DNA from: JBGPBY01 sp041481485
GTDB taxonomy: Bacteria > Acidobacteriota > Terriglobia > 20CM-2-55-15
Assembly: GCA_041481485.1 (NCBI GenBank)
Contig: JBGPBY010000019.1
Span: 1-27,549, forward strand
DNA: 27,549 bases
Reading direction: 5' to 3'
The notes under the pieces were generated by a model. It did not search any database. It was not told the DNA's origin and was given only the letters and a program-made list of their open reading frames with translations. Positions 15,904 through 25,265 of this stretch are shown here, in pieces. The number at the start of each line of letters is the position of its first letter. The first letter of the stretch is position 1. Position numbers and translations under genes: made by a program.

Positions 15904-15914
15904 ACTAGCATCTC

Positions 15915-18374
15915 ATGAAGTGGAGAGACGCTTCACTCGCAACCAAGTTTTACTTGGGAGGTGTGTGCGTAATCGCAATACCTATTGCGATCTTTGTATT
16001 CTCATCCTCTCCGAAAAGATATGAGCCCCTCTGGGAATTCCTAACTTTTGCGTCGTTTGCCGTAGCCTTCCTAAACTTAAGCCTTCCGCAAATTCCCTCG
16101 ATCATCATCTCAATGGGAGATGTCTTCACTTTTTTAGTATTGATACAGTTTGGCCCTGGTCCAGCTTTGGTAACCTATTGGGCAAATGTAATTGGAACTT
16201 CAGTCGCAAGATACGCCAAGAAAGGTGGTTATCGGTCTCTTAAGGGACTGAGTATTCATCGACTCTTGTTTAATCTTTCATGCTGTTCAATTTCAATTGC
16301 TGCGATGAATACCGTATTGAATACCGTTACGGCGCGCTTCGGAGACAAAGCGATAGTTCCCGTATACTCCGCAGTCGCATTAGCTTGGTTCTTGGCGAAT
16401 ACGGGAACACTTTCCGCTGCTGTTTCACTGGCATCTGGAAAACCCTTTCTCTCAGTTTGGCGAGAGGGTCTGAGTTTGTATTTGTTAAACTTTTTTTGTT
16501 CGGCAGCCGCAGCCGGTTTGCTCTCGTTATTCTTTAAGGACTCATTCTATAAGGACTCAAAAAATATTTGGGTAGTGCTCCTGTTAGTACCAATTGTCGT
16601 GGCTGTCTATCAGCTTTACTCATTCTACGTTCAGAAATTCCAAGCAACGCAAAAGCACATTGCAGATTTGAATAAGCTCTATTTACAAACAGTTGAAACC
16701 CTAGCTTCAGCGGTAGACGCCAAAGACCGTTACACTCATGGCCACATCAGGAGGGTACAAGTATTTGCGACCGAGTTGGCTCAGTGTGTTGGAATAACCG
16801 GCGAAGATGAACTCATGGGAATGCGAGCGGGAGCCTTGTTGCATGACATTGGAAAGATAGCCGTCCCGGAATACATCTTGAACAAGCCGGCCGCCTTAAC
16901 TGAGAGTGAATTCGATAAAATGAAACTCCACCCTGGTGTCGGAGCCAATATGTTGAAAAACATCGAGTTTCCCTTCCCTGTCCTTCCGATGGTTCGATCT
17001 CATCACGAACGTTGGGATGGAAACGGGTATCCCGACAGGCTCAAAGGAGAGGAGATTCCAATCGGCGCCCGCATTCTGTCGCTCGTTGACTGTTATGACG
17101 CACTTACCACCAACCGTCCCTACCGTTCCCCAATGAAACGAGACGAGGTAATTGCGTTTTTTCAGAGAGAAGCTGGGAAGTCCTATGATCCAGACCTAGT
17201 GGTGACATTCATTGAAAATCTTCCGCGATTGGAAAAGGCAGGTCAGGAAGTCGTAATTGACAATGATATATGGGGGATCCGCGAAGACATTGGAAAGGAC
17301 ACTCCAATTCTGAGACCGCTGGAGAAGGTACAACCGATCCAAACCTACAGAAAGGCCCTTGGCGGAGATGAGCAATCTCAGCGAGACCTCTATGCGGTAT
17401 TTGAATTTGCGCGGGCTGATATTCAGTTTCTTGAGGTGAAGGATGTCTTATCCTTCATTGGCAGCAAACTTTCGGAATTGATTCAGTTCGATGCGGCAGC
17501 CTTTTACATCGCAGATCTCCAAAATGGTGTCCTCGTTGCTCAACATGTGGTCGGCATTGCCAGCGGACCTTTGCAAAAACTTACGATGCCTTTGGAGCAA
17601 AAACTTTCCGGATGGGTGGCGGCGAACAATTCTTCTTTATTCAACCTGGATCCTTTTCCGGATTTCATCAACATGACCGGAGATAAACCTCCATTCAAGA
17701 TTTCCATCATCGCTCCCATGAATCGTGGCGGAGTTGTTTGTGGGGCGATTTCGGTATATAGGAACGCTAACAACAAGTTTTCCGATGACGAATGCCGCCG
17801 TTTGGAATTAGTCGCGTCACAGACTGCTCTTGCCATTTCTAAGTGCAATGTAAAGGAAGAACGCGGCTTGGTTGACAAGCAGACGTGCCTTCCGAATGGA
17901 TATCAGCTCTACTTGATGTTTGATCAGGTTGCCACCGATGCCGAGCGATATGAATATTCCATTGCGTTGCTCGCGATTCGAATGGACGATTCGAAAATGA
18001 GACGGAGGTGGGGTCATGCCGTTGGAGATGAGGCGGTTCGAACCGTAGCGGACTATCTTAAGAAGGAATTGCGCGAAACGGACCTGCTCGTGCGATATGC
18101 CAGCGATGAGTTCATTATTTTGGTTCCCCGAGTTGACGTCGAAAGGGCTGAAGGATTGAAATCGCGCTTTCAAGACGACTTGGATCATTTCAAATTCCAG
18201 GTGCGTCCGGGTTTCTACGTATCTTTGCCAGTTTCGATTGGAATTTCGATGTTCTCCACTGACGGATCCAATCTCGAGTCTTTGATTTCTACCGCAGAGT
18301 GGCGCATGAGAGAAGACGCGGAATTGAGAGCGGCTGTCCGTCGCGGTGTCCGAAACCTGCCTTCCGGTTCGTAA
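15915..18374 (+). CDS. Membrane HD-GYP c-di-GMP phosphodiesterase with GAF and degenerate GGDEF domains
   Basis: 819 residues. Residues about 13-235 are strongly hydrophobic with roughly seven membrane segments, a sensor-like module. An HD-GYP domain follows (about 255-430) with HDIGK near residues 310-314, HPGVG, HHERWDGNGYP (the GYP signature) and DCYDALTTNRPYR, all residues needed to hydrolyse c-di-GMP. A GAF domain (about 500-650) comes next, then a C-terminal GGDEF-like domain (about 665-810) whose signature reads ASDEF (about 729-733), so cyclase activity is unlikely. The ATG at 15915 has no clear Shine-Dalgarno and sits just after a strong hairpin. It is probably in the same transcript as the riboswitch and the peptide gene. 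Base composition is AT-rich relative to the rest of the window. Confidence 0.9.
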   Translation: MKWRDASLATKFYLGGVCVIAIPIAIFVFSSSPKRYEPLWEFLTFASFAVAFLNLSLPQIPSIIISMGDVFTFLVLIQFGPGPALVTYWANVIGTSVARYAKKGGYRSLKGLSIHRLLFNLSCCSISIAAMNTVLNTVTARFGDKAIVPVYSAVALAWFLANTGTLSAAVSLASGKPFLSVWREGLSLYLLNFFCSAAAAGLLSLFFKDSFYKDSKNIWVVLLLVPIVVAVYQLYSFYVQKFQATQKHIADLNKLYLQTVETLASAVDAKDRYTHGHIRRVQVFATELAQCVGITGEDELMGMRAGALLHDIGKIAVPEYILNKPAALTESEFDKMKLHPGVGANMLKNIEFPFPVLPMVRSHHERWDGNGYPDRLKGEEIPIGARILSLVDCYDALTTNRPYRSPMKRDEVIAFFQREAGKSYDPDLVVTFIENLPRLEKAGQEVVIDNDIWGIREDIGKDTPILRPLEKVQPIQTYRKALGGDEQSQRDLYAVFEFARADIQFLEVKDVLSFIGSKLSELIQFDAAAFYIADLQNGVLVAQHVVGIASGPLQKLTMPLEQKLSGWVAANNSSLFNLDPFPDFINMTGDKPPFKISIIAPMNRGGVVCGAISVYRNANNKFSDDECRRLELVASQTALAISKCNVKEERGLVDKQTCLPNGYQLYLMFDQVATDAERYEYSIALLAIRMDDSKMRRRWGHAVGDEAVRTVADYLKKELRETDLLVRYASDEFIILVPRVDVERAEGLKSRFQDDLDHFKFQVRPGFYVSLPVSIGISMFSTDGSNLESLISTAEWRMREDAELRAAVRRGVRNLPSGS

Positions 18375-18398
18375 TTCCGAACCAGTCGCCTTCGCGGA

Positions 18399-21300
18399 AT
18401 GAAAGAATTCCCACATGACCGTTATGTCATTGAGAAATGTCTCAAAAACACCGATATTTGTTGCACCTTTCTAGTAAAACCCCGTCACGAGTTACTACAT
18501 CGTCAAATCTTAAAGCTGTATATTGGCGGCGAATCAAAGATACGCGATCTCAAAGTTGCAGATGAATTGGTCTGGGAGAAAGAACTGGAGCATCCTCTAA
18601 TCCTCGGTATTACAGATGCAGGCTTATCGGGTCGCTCCAGCTTCTATACAACCCGAACTTATTCGAATAGTACATTTGAATTAGATAAGGCGAGTTCGAA
18701 CGTCATCGGGCAGATTCTATCTGGGATTGCCTTTCTGCATTCGTGCGGGCGCCCACATGGCAGTCTTAGACCCTCAAATCTCATTTCGGGCGACGGCGGA
18801 GTATGTTTAGCCGATCGATTGCTCCTCAGTTCTTCGCACCATGCCATAGATCACATTCACTATATTGCACCGGAAATTTTGGCTGGAAGCCCGATTACAA
18901 TTGAGGGAGACTACTACTCGATAGGGGCGATTCTCTTTCGAATCTACTATGGACGTAATCCCTACGAAGATTCGAATATCGACAACCTGGTTTCGAAATA
19001 CGCCCAGTTAGAAATTCCTTCAGTCCGGCATGCCAGAGAAATTCGCTCTCCATTGCCGGAAACAATTCACGGCCTTTTGGACAAGAATCCTCGAAACAGA
19101 GCTATTCACTTTGAAAACCTGATTCGCGAAATTCAGTGCGTTACCTTATTCCCCTCAAAAATTCCTTCAATTGGGAGGCGTGACCTCGTCAGGAGTATCC
19201 AATCGACCATAGAGTCTCCGGGTTACGGATTCAGAGTTGTATTAGTCGAAGGTGATGCTGGCCTCGGAAAAACTCGCCTTGTCGATGCACTTCGCTTTAG
19301 ATCCAATCTTTGTTTCAAGGAATCATTCAGGAGTTATTGTTTTTTCCCGTCAGAAAAAGGTCTGTCTCCGCTTACTAGGATTCTGAGACAAATTGTCTTA
19401 AATGAAACAATTCGAAAGCGAAGAAGTCTCAGAGAGATTCTGGGTGTATTTGCGGACCATTTGGAACCCTTCTTTGAGAGATTACTCCAGAGTGATGATC
19501 AAGGAATTGATCTTCCAAGTGAGAGAATCATTCAAGATTTGATCGGACTTATCGGTGAATGGTCAAGATCGAACGCTATTGTAATGTTTCTCGAGGATAT
19601 TGATAAGGCGGATTCAAGTACGCTACATCTTCTTCAGCAGCTTTGTAACCGCACTTCCGAAGTGAACATTCGCTTGATTCTGACATGCCGAGATACATCT
19701 ACCGTTCCGTGGTTGACAATAATCCAAGGACAACTTGGGCAGGATTTTAGACATGTCATTCTTGACGAACTACCTGCCCATGAATCCCGCGAGCTGATTC
19801 GACTTATTGAGCCAAGTACGGAAAGTCAAACACTACTAATCGATCGTGTCGGGGGGAACCCGATGTGGCTCTTGCGGGCCGCTTCGGAACATCAAAATAG
19901 GAATTTGGATGGATGCACGAGCCCCTCTCTTATTGAAGCATTGGGAAAAGAGTATGCGGATCTTACGAACGCCATTGCCCTTGCAAACGTTCCTGCATCT
20001 CTGAGCTTGCTCGCTACTGTAGTTGCTTCTAATCCTGAATGGGTTCAACCAAAACTCGTATTCTTGCGTAAGATCGGAATAATCCGGACACGAGATTTCA
20101 CTTTTGAGATTCGAAACGAAGGGCTGAGATCAGCCATACAAAGTAAGATGTCCGCTCGTTCAATCCGTACTGTTCACCGAAAGTTCTATGCTGCAATTGT
20201 TAAGGATTCTCCACGGGCCCATGATTCATTGGCACATCATGCCCTAAAGGGAAGCTTATGGAACGAGGCGGGGAATCACTATTGCGAGCTTATTCGCAGC
20301 TCGTCCAATCGTGGAGATAATGTTTCTGCAGTTTCCTATTACAAAACAGCCGAACTGATATTCAAGAAGCTCAAATCTGCCATTCCGATAGAAATCAGAT
20401 GCGATCATGCCATTTCATTGGTACGAATGGGAAAATCTCGGGTCGGTGCGAAACTTTACAGTAAGTTATTGGGTGAATCCGCCATCGACGACGAACTGAG
20501 AATTCGTTTGCTGCTCGTATCGAACAATGGTGATAGAGACTCAATTCATTTGGATCTCCGCTTAAGCTTCCTGAGAGACGCCATCCAGTCTGCAAGAATT
20601 AAACAAGATCACATATCCATTTTATTGAGCAGATTTTGCACTTCATCAGTTACAGCCGGCGATCTGGTATCTGCCGAAGAGGCCCTCAATCGATCCAAAG
20701 GCCTCCTCACAAATGAGAGTGAAGAGAAAGGGCGTTGGTTCACAAAAGCTGCTGAAGCCTTTTTGTTGATGAATAGAGGACATTTTCAAACTGCTTCTGA
20801 ACTCTATCGATCATTGGCATGTGAACCTTGGGGAGCGGCAAGCGCGATCCTCACAAATCGTTCAGTTTGTCTTGAACAATTGGGAGACATTCGGAATGCG
20901 ATTGCTGTACAAAAAAAGGGGTATAGATTTGCCTCCGAAGCCGGTCACTTATTTGCACAAATTCAGTGTCTGACAAATCTGGCAATTTATGAGGCAAAAC
21001 TAGGACATTTGGAGGCGTGCAGTAGTTTTTTCATTCAGGCGGACAAGTTGATCGCGGAATTGAGCAAGAATTCAGGCGGCAGTAATGAAGGCATGAAGGC
21101 TGAGCGGGCCCAAGTGGAATTCCTCCAAGGTAAGTGCGAGGACGCGATTCAGCGCTTACGAAAAGCAACCAGCACTGCGAACTTGTTTAAACGGCAACGC
21201 TACCAAAGCCTGCTTCTCGAGTGCGAGATTCTGATGGCTATAGGAGCCGGCGTGACGGCGGCCGATATTGATCGGATTACTGCGGAAGGGGCATGGACGG

Positions 21301-23357
21301 ATTCGCCTCTCTACTTTGTCCAGGAAGCGTTGCTTCGATCGCGGATCGTGCAGGAAACTGATGCCATCTCCATCCTTGAAAATGCGCTGCGTGTTGCCGC
21401 CGAAGGGGCATTGCTCTATGAGGTATGCAGGCTGGAGCTGGAGCTCAGTGTGAGGACAGTGCAGAGGGATGTTGAGGAGTCGAAGCAGCATGCCGAAACG
21501 GCACTGCGAATAGCCAGGAAGAATGGTTATCGGCCGCTTCAGGCAAAAGCGTTGCTAAGGCGGGGAATCGCCAGTAGCCACGACAAAGAGCGGGAGCATT
21601 TTCTGAGTCAGAGTGTCAAACTGGCCACGGAGATTGGCATATCAGAGACTTTAAGTGAGAGCTCGTACCATCTGGGACTTCTACTTCAGTCCGCGAGGAG
21701 GTTCACGGCTGCGCGAGAGCACCTCTCCAACAGCACAAGGATTACTTCCGGGCTTGTCCGCCAGCTGCCGGCCCGATATCGTCTGAAATATCTCTCCGAA
21801 CCCTGGCGGCGTGATGCCCGTGCCCGGCTTGACGCTTGTGTTCAGGACTTGCCGGTCGGCCAACTCTCGCCGCCCATTGAAAGAAATTCAGGGGATCAGC
21901 GCTATTTTCAAGCCCTCTATCAGGTCACCATTGCCGCAAGCAGCGCCGCAACGACCGACGATTTCATTCGCGATATCCTCACGGAAATCGGCTTATCCCG
22001 TTACAACCTCGTCGTCATGCTGAGATCCGGAGATCACACCTCCTGGCACTCATTTGGAGTAACTGTCACCGACGAACTGCGCAATCGGGTCGCTGCAATT
22101 TCTCAAAAGTCAGGCGGTCAGATTCGATTTGAAGCCGACAATCGATGGATTCCATTTCGAAGTGAGACGTATTCGGGAGGGATCTTTGTGACGAGCCGGG
22201 GCCGCTCCGGGATGGACGAAGGTGAACTGGAATTCTTTACGATACTCGGAACACTGGTCGGCAGCGCTTTCGATCAGATCAGGAACCGAAATCTGTCGAA
22301 ACCTCTTGCAGCTACAGCAACGAATTTTCACGGAATTGTGGGAAATTCCCGGCCTATCGCCGAAATGTGTTCGCACATCGAGAACATCGCACGCAGCAAT
22401 GCCACAGTTCTCATCGAAGGTGAGACCGGCTCCGGAAAAGAACTCGTTGCCCGGGCCATTCACAAACTGAGTTCGCGCTCCAGTAATCCATTCATCCCCA
22501 TCGACTGTGGCGCTATCCCGGAAAACCTCATGGAAAGCGAGTTGTTTGGATCGCGGCGCGGTTCATTTACCGGAGCAGTCGCAGACCGACCCGGGGTTTT
22601 CGAGGCTGCCCACCGCGGGACTCTGTTTCTTGATGAAATTTCAAACATGAATCCCGCAATGCAGGCCAAGTTGCTGAGAGTCCTTCAGGAACGGGAGGTG
22701 CGCCGGATTGGCGAATCACGCAGCCGGCCGGTCGATGTCCGCCTGATTGCCGCCACCAACGCCGCACTGAAGAAAATGGTCGCAGATGGAACCTTCCGCC
22801 AGGACCTGCTTTTTCGACTGAACGTTATCGAAGTGCAGATTCCACCCCTGCGGGAACGTCTGGGCGATATTCCAGTTCTGGCAGGCCACTTTCTCCGTCT
22901 ATTGAATTCAACCCACAAAACGAACAAGATTTTCGGTCCCGACGCGTTCCTTCCGCTTCTCCGGCACAAGTTTCCGGGAAATGTCCGGGAATTGCAGAAC
23001 GCCGTCGAACGCTCGTTCTTCATCTCTTCCACGAAAACCATTGCTTCAATAGTGATCGATCCTGTCCCCGGCGATCCTTCGGTCGATGAGGTACGGAAGT
23101 GGTTTAACGAACTCTCCGAGGGAAGAAGAAACTTCTGGACAGAGATCCACGATCGTTACAAACGGCGGGATATTCCACGCGACAAAGTTGTGGCTCTCGT
23201 CGATCTGGGACTGCGGAGGACGCGAGGCTCATATCGCGATCTTGCCGCACTGTTCCGCATCAATAAGGACCAATACCGCCGTCTCATGGATTTTCTGCGC
23301 CGCAACGATTGTCTGCTCGACTTCCGTCCATATCGACGAGCGGCGGCAATTCAATGA
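18399..23357 (+). CDS. Pseudokinase - AAA ATPase - TPR - GAF - sigma-54 activator fusion protein
   Basis: 1652 residues. Residues 1-250 have the fold signature of a Ser/Thr kinase but look inactive: no glycine loop, the HRD motif is H120-G-S, and DFG is replaced by ADR; only APE (IAPEIL) and Asn127 survive. Residues about 265-520 are a STAND/AAA-16-type ATPase (Walker A GDAGLGKT near 285-292; VMFLEDIDKAD). Residues about 590-1150 are TPR-like helices. Residues about 1170-1300 look like a GAF domain. Residues about 1310-1560 are a sigma-54 activator ATPase (GETGSGKE near 1341, GSFTGA near 1388, LFLDEISNM, RLNVIEVQIPPLRERLGDIP). The C terminus carries a helical, HTH-like region (TRGSYRDLAALFRINKDQYR). 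It starts 25 bases after the HD-GYP stop and should activate sigma-54 promoters in response to signals read by the other domains. Confidence 0.88.
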   Translation: MKEFPHDRYVIEKCLKNTDICCTFLVKPRHELLHRQILKLYIGGESKIRDLKVADELVWEKELEHPLILGITDAGLSGRSSFYTTRTYSNSTFELDKASSNVIGQILSGIAFLHSCGRPHGSLRPSNLISGDGGVCLADRLLLSSSHHAIDHIHYIAPEILAGSPITIEGDYYSIGAILFRIYYGRNPYEDSNIDNLVSKYAQLEIPSVRHAREIRSPLPETIHGLLDKNPRNRAIHFENLIREIQCVTLFPSKIPSIGRRDLVRSIQSTIESPGYGFRVVLVEGDAGLGKTRLVDALRFRSNLCFKESFRSYCFFPSEKGLSPLTRILRQIVLNETIRKRRSLREILGVFADHLEPFFERLLQSDDQGIDLPSERIIQDLIGLIGEWSRSNAIVMFLEDIDKADSSTLHLLQQLCNRTSEVNIRLILTCRDTSTVPWLTIIQGQLGQDFRHVILDELPAHESRELIRLIEPSTESQTLLIDRVGGNPMWLLRAASEHQNRNLDGCTSPSLIEALGKEYADLTNAIALANVPASLSLLATVVASNPEWVQPKLVFLRKIGIIRTRDFTFEIRNEGLRSAIQSKMSARSIRTVHRKFYAAIVKDSPRAHDSLAHHALKGSLWNEAGNHYCELIRSSSNRGDNVSAVSYYKTAELIFKKLKSAIPIEIRCDHAISLVRMGKSRVGAKLYSKLLGESAIDDELRIRLLLVSNNGDRDSIHLDLRLSFLRDAIQSARIKQDHISILLSRFCTSSVTAGDLVSAEEALNRSKGLLTNESEEKGRWFTKAAEAFLLMNRGHFQTASELYRSLACEPWGAASAILTNRSVCLEQLGDIRNAIAVQKKGYRFASEAGHLFAQIQCLTNLAIYEAKLGHLEACSSFFIQADKLIAELSKNSGGSNEGMKAERAQVEFLQGKCEDAIQRLRKATSTANLFKRQRYQSLLLECEILMAIGAGVTAADIDRITAEGAWTDSPLYFVQEALLRSRIVQETDAISILENALRVAAEGALLYEVCRLELELSVRTVQRDVEESKQHAETALRIARKNGYRPLQAKALLRRGIASSHDKEREHFLSQSVKLATEIGISETLSESSYHLGLLLQSARRFTAAREHLSNSTRITSGLVRQLPARYRLKYLSEPWRRDARARLDACVQDLPVGQLSPPIERNSGDQRYFQALYQVTIAASSAATTDDFIRDILTEIGLSRYNLVVMLRSGDHTSWHSFGVTVTDELRNRVAAISQKSGGQIRFEADNRWIPFRSETYSGGIFVTSRGRSGMDEGELEFFTILGTLVGSAFDQIRNRNLSKPLAATATNFHGIVGNSRPIAEMCSHIENIARSNATVLIEGETGSGKELVARAIHKLSSRSSNPFIPIDCGAIPENLMESELFGSRRGSFTGAVADRPGVFEAAHRGTLFLDEISNMNPAMQAKLLRVLQEREVRRIGESRSRPVDVRLIAATNAALKKMVADGTFRQDLLFRLNVIEVQIPPLRERLGDIPVLAGHFLRLLNSTHKTNKIFGPDAFLPLLRHKFPGNVRELQNAVERSFFISSTKTIASIVIDPVPGDPSVDEVRKWFNELSEGRRNFWTEIHDRYKRRDIPRDKVVALVDLGLRRTRGSYRDLAALFRINKDQYRRLMDFLRRNDCLLDFRPYRRAAAIQ

Positions 23358-23734
23358 TCCAGGTCGTCGCCGCCGTGATCTGCCGCGACGGAAAAATACT
23401 GATCACCCGCCGTCCGGATACTGTTCATCTTCCGGGACTCTGGGAATTTCCAGGAGGCAAAGTTGAACAGGGTGAGACACTGAAAGCCGCTCTCATGCGC
23501 GAAATTCGTGAAGAGGTTGGATTGGACGTAATCGTTTTCAACCAATGTTTATCGATAGAACACGAGTATCCGAGAAAATCCGTCCAGCTCCATTTCTTCA
23601 ATTGTGCGATTGTTGCCGGCGAACCGCGAGCCATTCAGGTCGCCGAATTCAACTGGGCTGCGCCGCCGGAATTAGTGGCTTATCCGTTCCCGGAAGCGGA
23701 TCGAGAAATCATTTTGCAGCTCCAAAAACGATGA
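23354..23734 (+). CDS. Nudix hydrolase, MutT-like
   Basis: 126 residues from the ATG at 23354, which overlaps the stop of the giant regulator as ATGA, so translation is likely coupled. A start at 23309 would overlap the previous gene more. The product begins MIQVVAAVICRDGKILITRR and carries the complete Nudix box GKVEQGETLKAALMREIREE followed by VGL, with the RE and EE residues that bind the metal. LPGLWEFPGGK before it is typical of MutT/8-oxo-dGTP diphosphatases, which clean oxidised nucleotides from the pool. Substrate cannot be settled from sequence. Its tight coupling to a sigma-54 regulator is unusual for a housekeeping enzyme. Confidence 0.9.
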   Translation: MIQVVAAVICRDGKILITRRPDTVHLPGLWEFPGGKVEQGETLKAALMREIREEVGLDVIVFNQCLSIEHEYPRKSVQLHFFNCAIVAGEPRAIQVAEFNWAAPPELVAYPFPEADREIILQLQKR

Positions 23735-23805
23735 GCAAGCGTGAATCGATCCCAACATCGACATCACGCCGATTGAAAAATCATTTCGATTTCGCGATTT
23801 TTGTT

Positions 23806-23834
23806 TTGAACTTTTGTGTGACATAGCTTAAAAA
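23806..23834 (+). promoter_or_regulatory. Possible promoter of the lysine-rich mini-gene
   Basis: TTGAAC (23806-23811) and TAAAAA (23829-23834) are separated by 17 bases in an AT-rich stretch about 75 bases before the ATG at 23910. Each hexamer is an imperfect match. Confidence 0.35.
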
Positions 23835-23909
23835 TAATTCTAACAAAGAGCTTGCCCGTAAGAGGTGAGCAGTAGTCGTAGAGAAAAGAGAATTGGAGGT
23901 GAATCCATA

Positions 23910-23963
23910 ATGGCAGCAAAGAAAAAGGCTCCGAAGAAAAAGGCCGCGAAGAAAAAGAAGTAA
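23910..23963 (+). CDS. 17-residue lysine-rich peptide (histone H1-tail-like)
   Basis: ATG at 23910 follows a perfect GGAGGTGA (23895-23902) at good spacing and encodes MAAKKKAPKKKAAKKKK before TAA. Eleven of 17 residues are Lys, with Ala/Pro spacers, the pattern of the C-terminal tails of histone H1-like and other nucleic-acid-binding proteins. A strong terminator begins 20 bases after the stop. The gene therefore has its own complete set of signals despite its size. It is not a broken end of a longer frame in this window. DNA or RNA binding is inferred from composition alone. Confidence 0.65.
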   Translation: MAAKKKAPKKKAAKKKK

Positions 23964-23976
23964 CTTCGCAGGAATC

Positions 23977-24011
23977 AAAAAAAGCCCCGCAGATGGCGGG
24001 GCTTTTTTTTT
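23977..24011. terminator. Bidirectional intrinsic terminator
   Basis: GCCCCGC (23984-23990) pairs with GCGGGGC (23996-24002) over an AGATG loop, followed by nine T on the plus strand. Seven A at 23977-23983 give seven T on the minus strand. It serves both the lysine-rich mini-gene and the convergent VWA gene that ends at 24030. Confidence 0.93.
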
Positions 24012-24029
24012 GGCCGAAAATGGCCGGTT

Positions 24030-25259
24030 TCAGTGAATCGTCTGTGTCTTCTTCCGCATGTAGTCCATCAGAATGTACTGACCAAGATCCACCGCAGTCG
24101 TGAAGTAGGCCTTGCCGCGGCAGATTTCCGTAACCTTCTTCACGAATTCCACCAGAGAGCGGTCGCTTGCCAGCATGAATGTGTTGATCAGGATGCCGGA
24201 TTTCCTGCAGGTCGCCACTTCCTTGTAGGTTTCTTCAAGGATCATCGGATCCAGTCCAAATGCGCTTTTGTAGATCTTTCCATTGGGAAGAGTGATCGCC
24301 GACGGTTTGCCGTCAGTGATCATGATGATCTGCCGCATGTCCTTCTTCTCTGCCATCAGGATGCGGCGGGCCAGGCGTAATCCTTCGCGAGTATTGGTAT
24401 GGTATGGCCCGACAACCACCCGTGCGAGCTGCTTCATTGGCACTTCCTCCGCCGAATCATGAAACAGCACCAGCCGCAATGAATCCCCGGGGTATTGCGT
24501 GCGGATCAGGTGCGATAACGCCAGCGCGACCCGCTTTGCCGGTGTGAACCGGTCCTCGCCGTAGAGAATCATGCTGTGGCTGGTGTCCAGCAGCAAAACC
24601 GTTGCGCACGAGCTTTGATATTCGGTTTGCTGCACCATCAAGTCGCGGTATTCCAGATTCAGAGAACCGGAAAGGCCTTCGCGGGCGACGGCCCGCATCA
24701 GTGTCCCACTGATATCGAGATTCAAAGTGTCTCCAAACTCATATTCTTTGGAGACCTGATACGCCTCAACTCCAGTCGACAGATGTGTCGTGTCGTGATG
24801 GCCAAGACTGCTGCGCCCGAGGGATCCCAGCAGGTGCCGCAATAATCGAAATCCCAGAAAATCGATCGACTTGTCGGTCAGCTGGAACTGAGGGGAGTTC
24901 TCCGGATCGTCTTCATAGCCTTCGCCGGATTCCCCGATTTCCTGTTGGCGGTCTGTTTTCAGCCAACCATCTTCCACTAAGCGACGGATGATTTCCGAAA
25001 CCAGGGCATCCAGCTTTTGTGATTCTTCGGAAGCGCGATTCGACATCCACTCTTCCATGAGGGATTCCGGAATATGACCCATCTCCACCAGTTTCTCGAC
25101 AATGGCCTGTTTCAACGACTCCATGTCCTGGGCAGACGAGCCGGGACCATACTGGAACCCGCTATCCAGGAAAAGATCGGACAACTCGTCGAGCAGGTCT
25201 TCGAGATTCAGTCCATCGATCGGAGACTTGATCCATTTTGAAAATTTGGTGACCGGCAT
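24030..25259 (-). CDS. VWA domain protein, partner of MoxR-type ATPase
   Basis: 409 residues. The N-terminal half (1-215) is helical and acidic (LEDLLDELSDLFLDSGFQYG, GESGEGYEDDPENSPQ). The C-terminal half is a von Willebrand A domain with an intact MIDAS: D225-T-S-H-S in LLLDTSHSM, Thr in HTNTREGL and Asp in MITDGKPS. There is no signal peptide, so it is cytoplasmic. It lies six bases after the AAA ATPase gene, the standard MoxR/VWA or magnesium-chelatase ChlI/ChlD-like pairing, in which the VWA protein gives substrate specificity and the ATPase remodels the target. No chelatase or cofactor gene lies near, so the target protein is unknown. The start ATG at 25259 begins MPVTKFSKWIKSP. Confidence 0.85.
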   Translation of the reverse strand: MPVTKFSKWIKSPIDGLNLEDLLDELSDLFLDSGFQYGPGSSAQDMESLKQAIVEKLVEMGHIPESLMEEWMSNRASEESQKLDALVSEIIRRLVEDGWLKTDRQQEIGESGEGYEDDPENSPQFQLTDKSIDFLGFRLLRHLLGSLGRSSLGHHDTTHLSTGVEAYQVSKEYEFGDTLNLDISGTLMRAVAREGLSGSLNLEYRDLMVQQTEYQSSCATVLLLDTSHSMILYGEDRFTPAKRVALALSHLIRTQYPGDSLRLVLFHDSAEEVPMKQLARVVVGPYHTNTREGLRLARRILMAEKKDMRQIIMITDGKPSAITLPNGKIYKSAFGLDPMILEETYKEVATCRKSGILINTFMLASDRSLVEFVKKVTEICRGKAYFTTAVDLGQYILMDYMRKKTQTIH

Positions 25260-25265
25260 ATTGCG

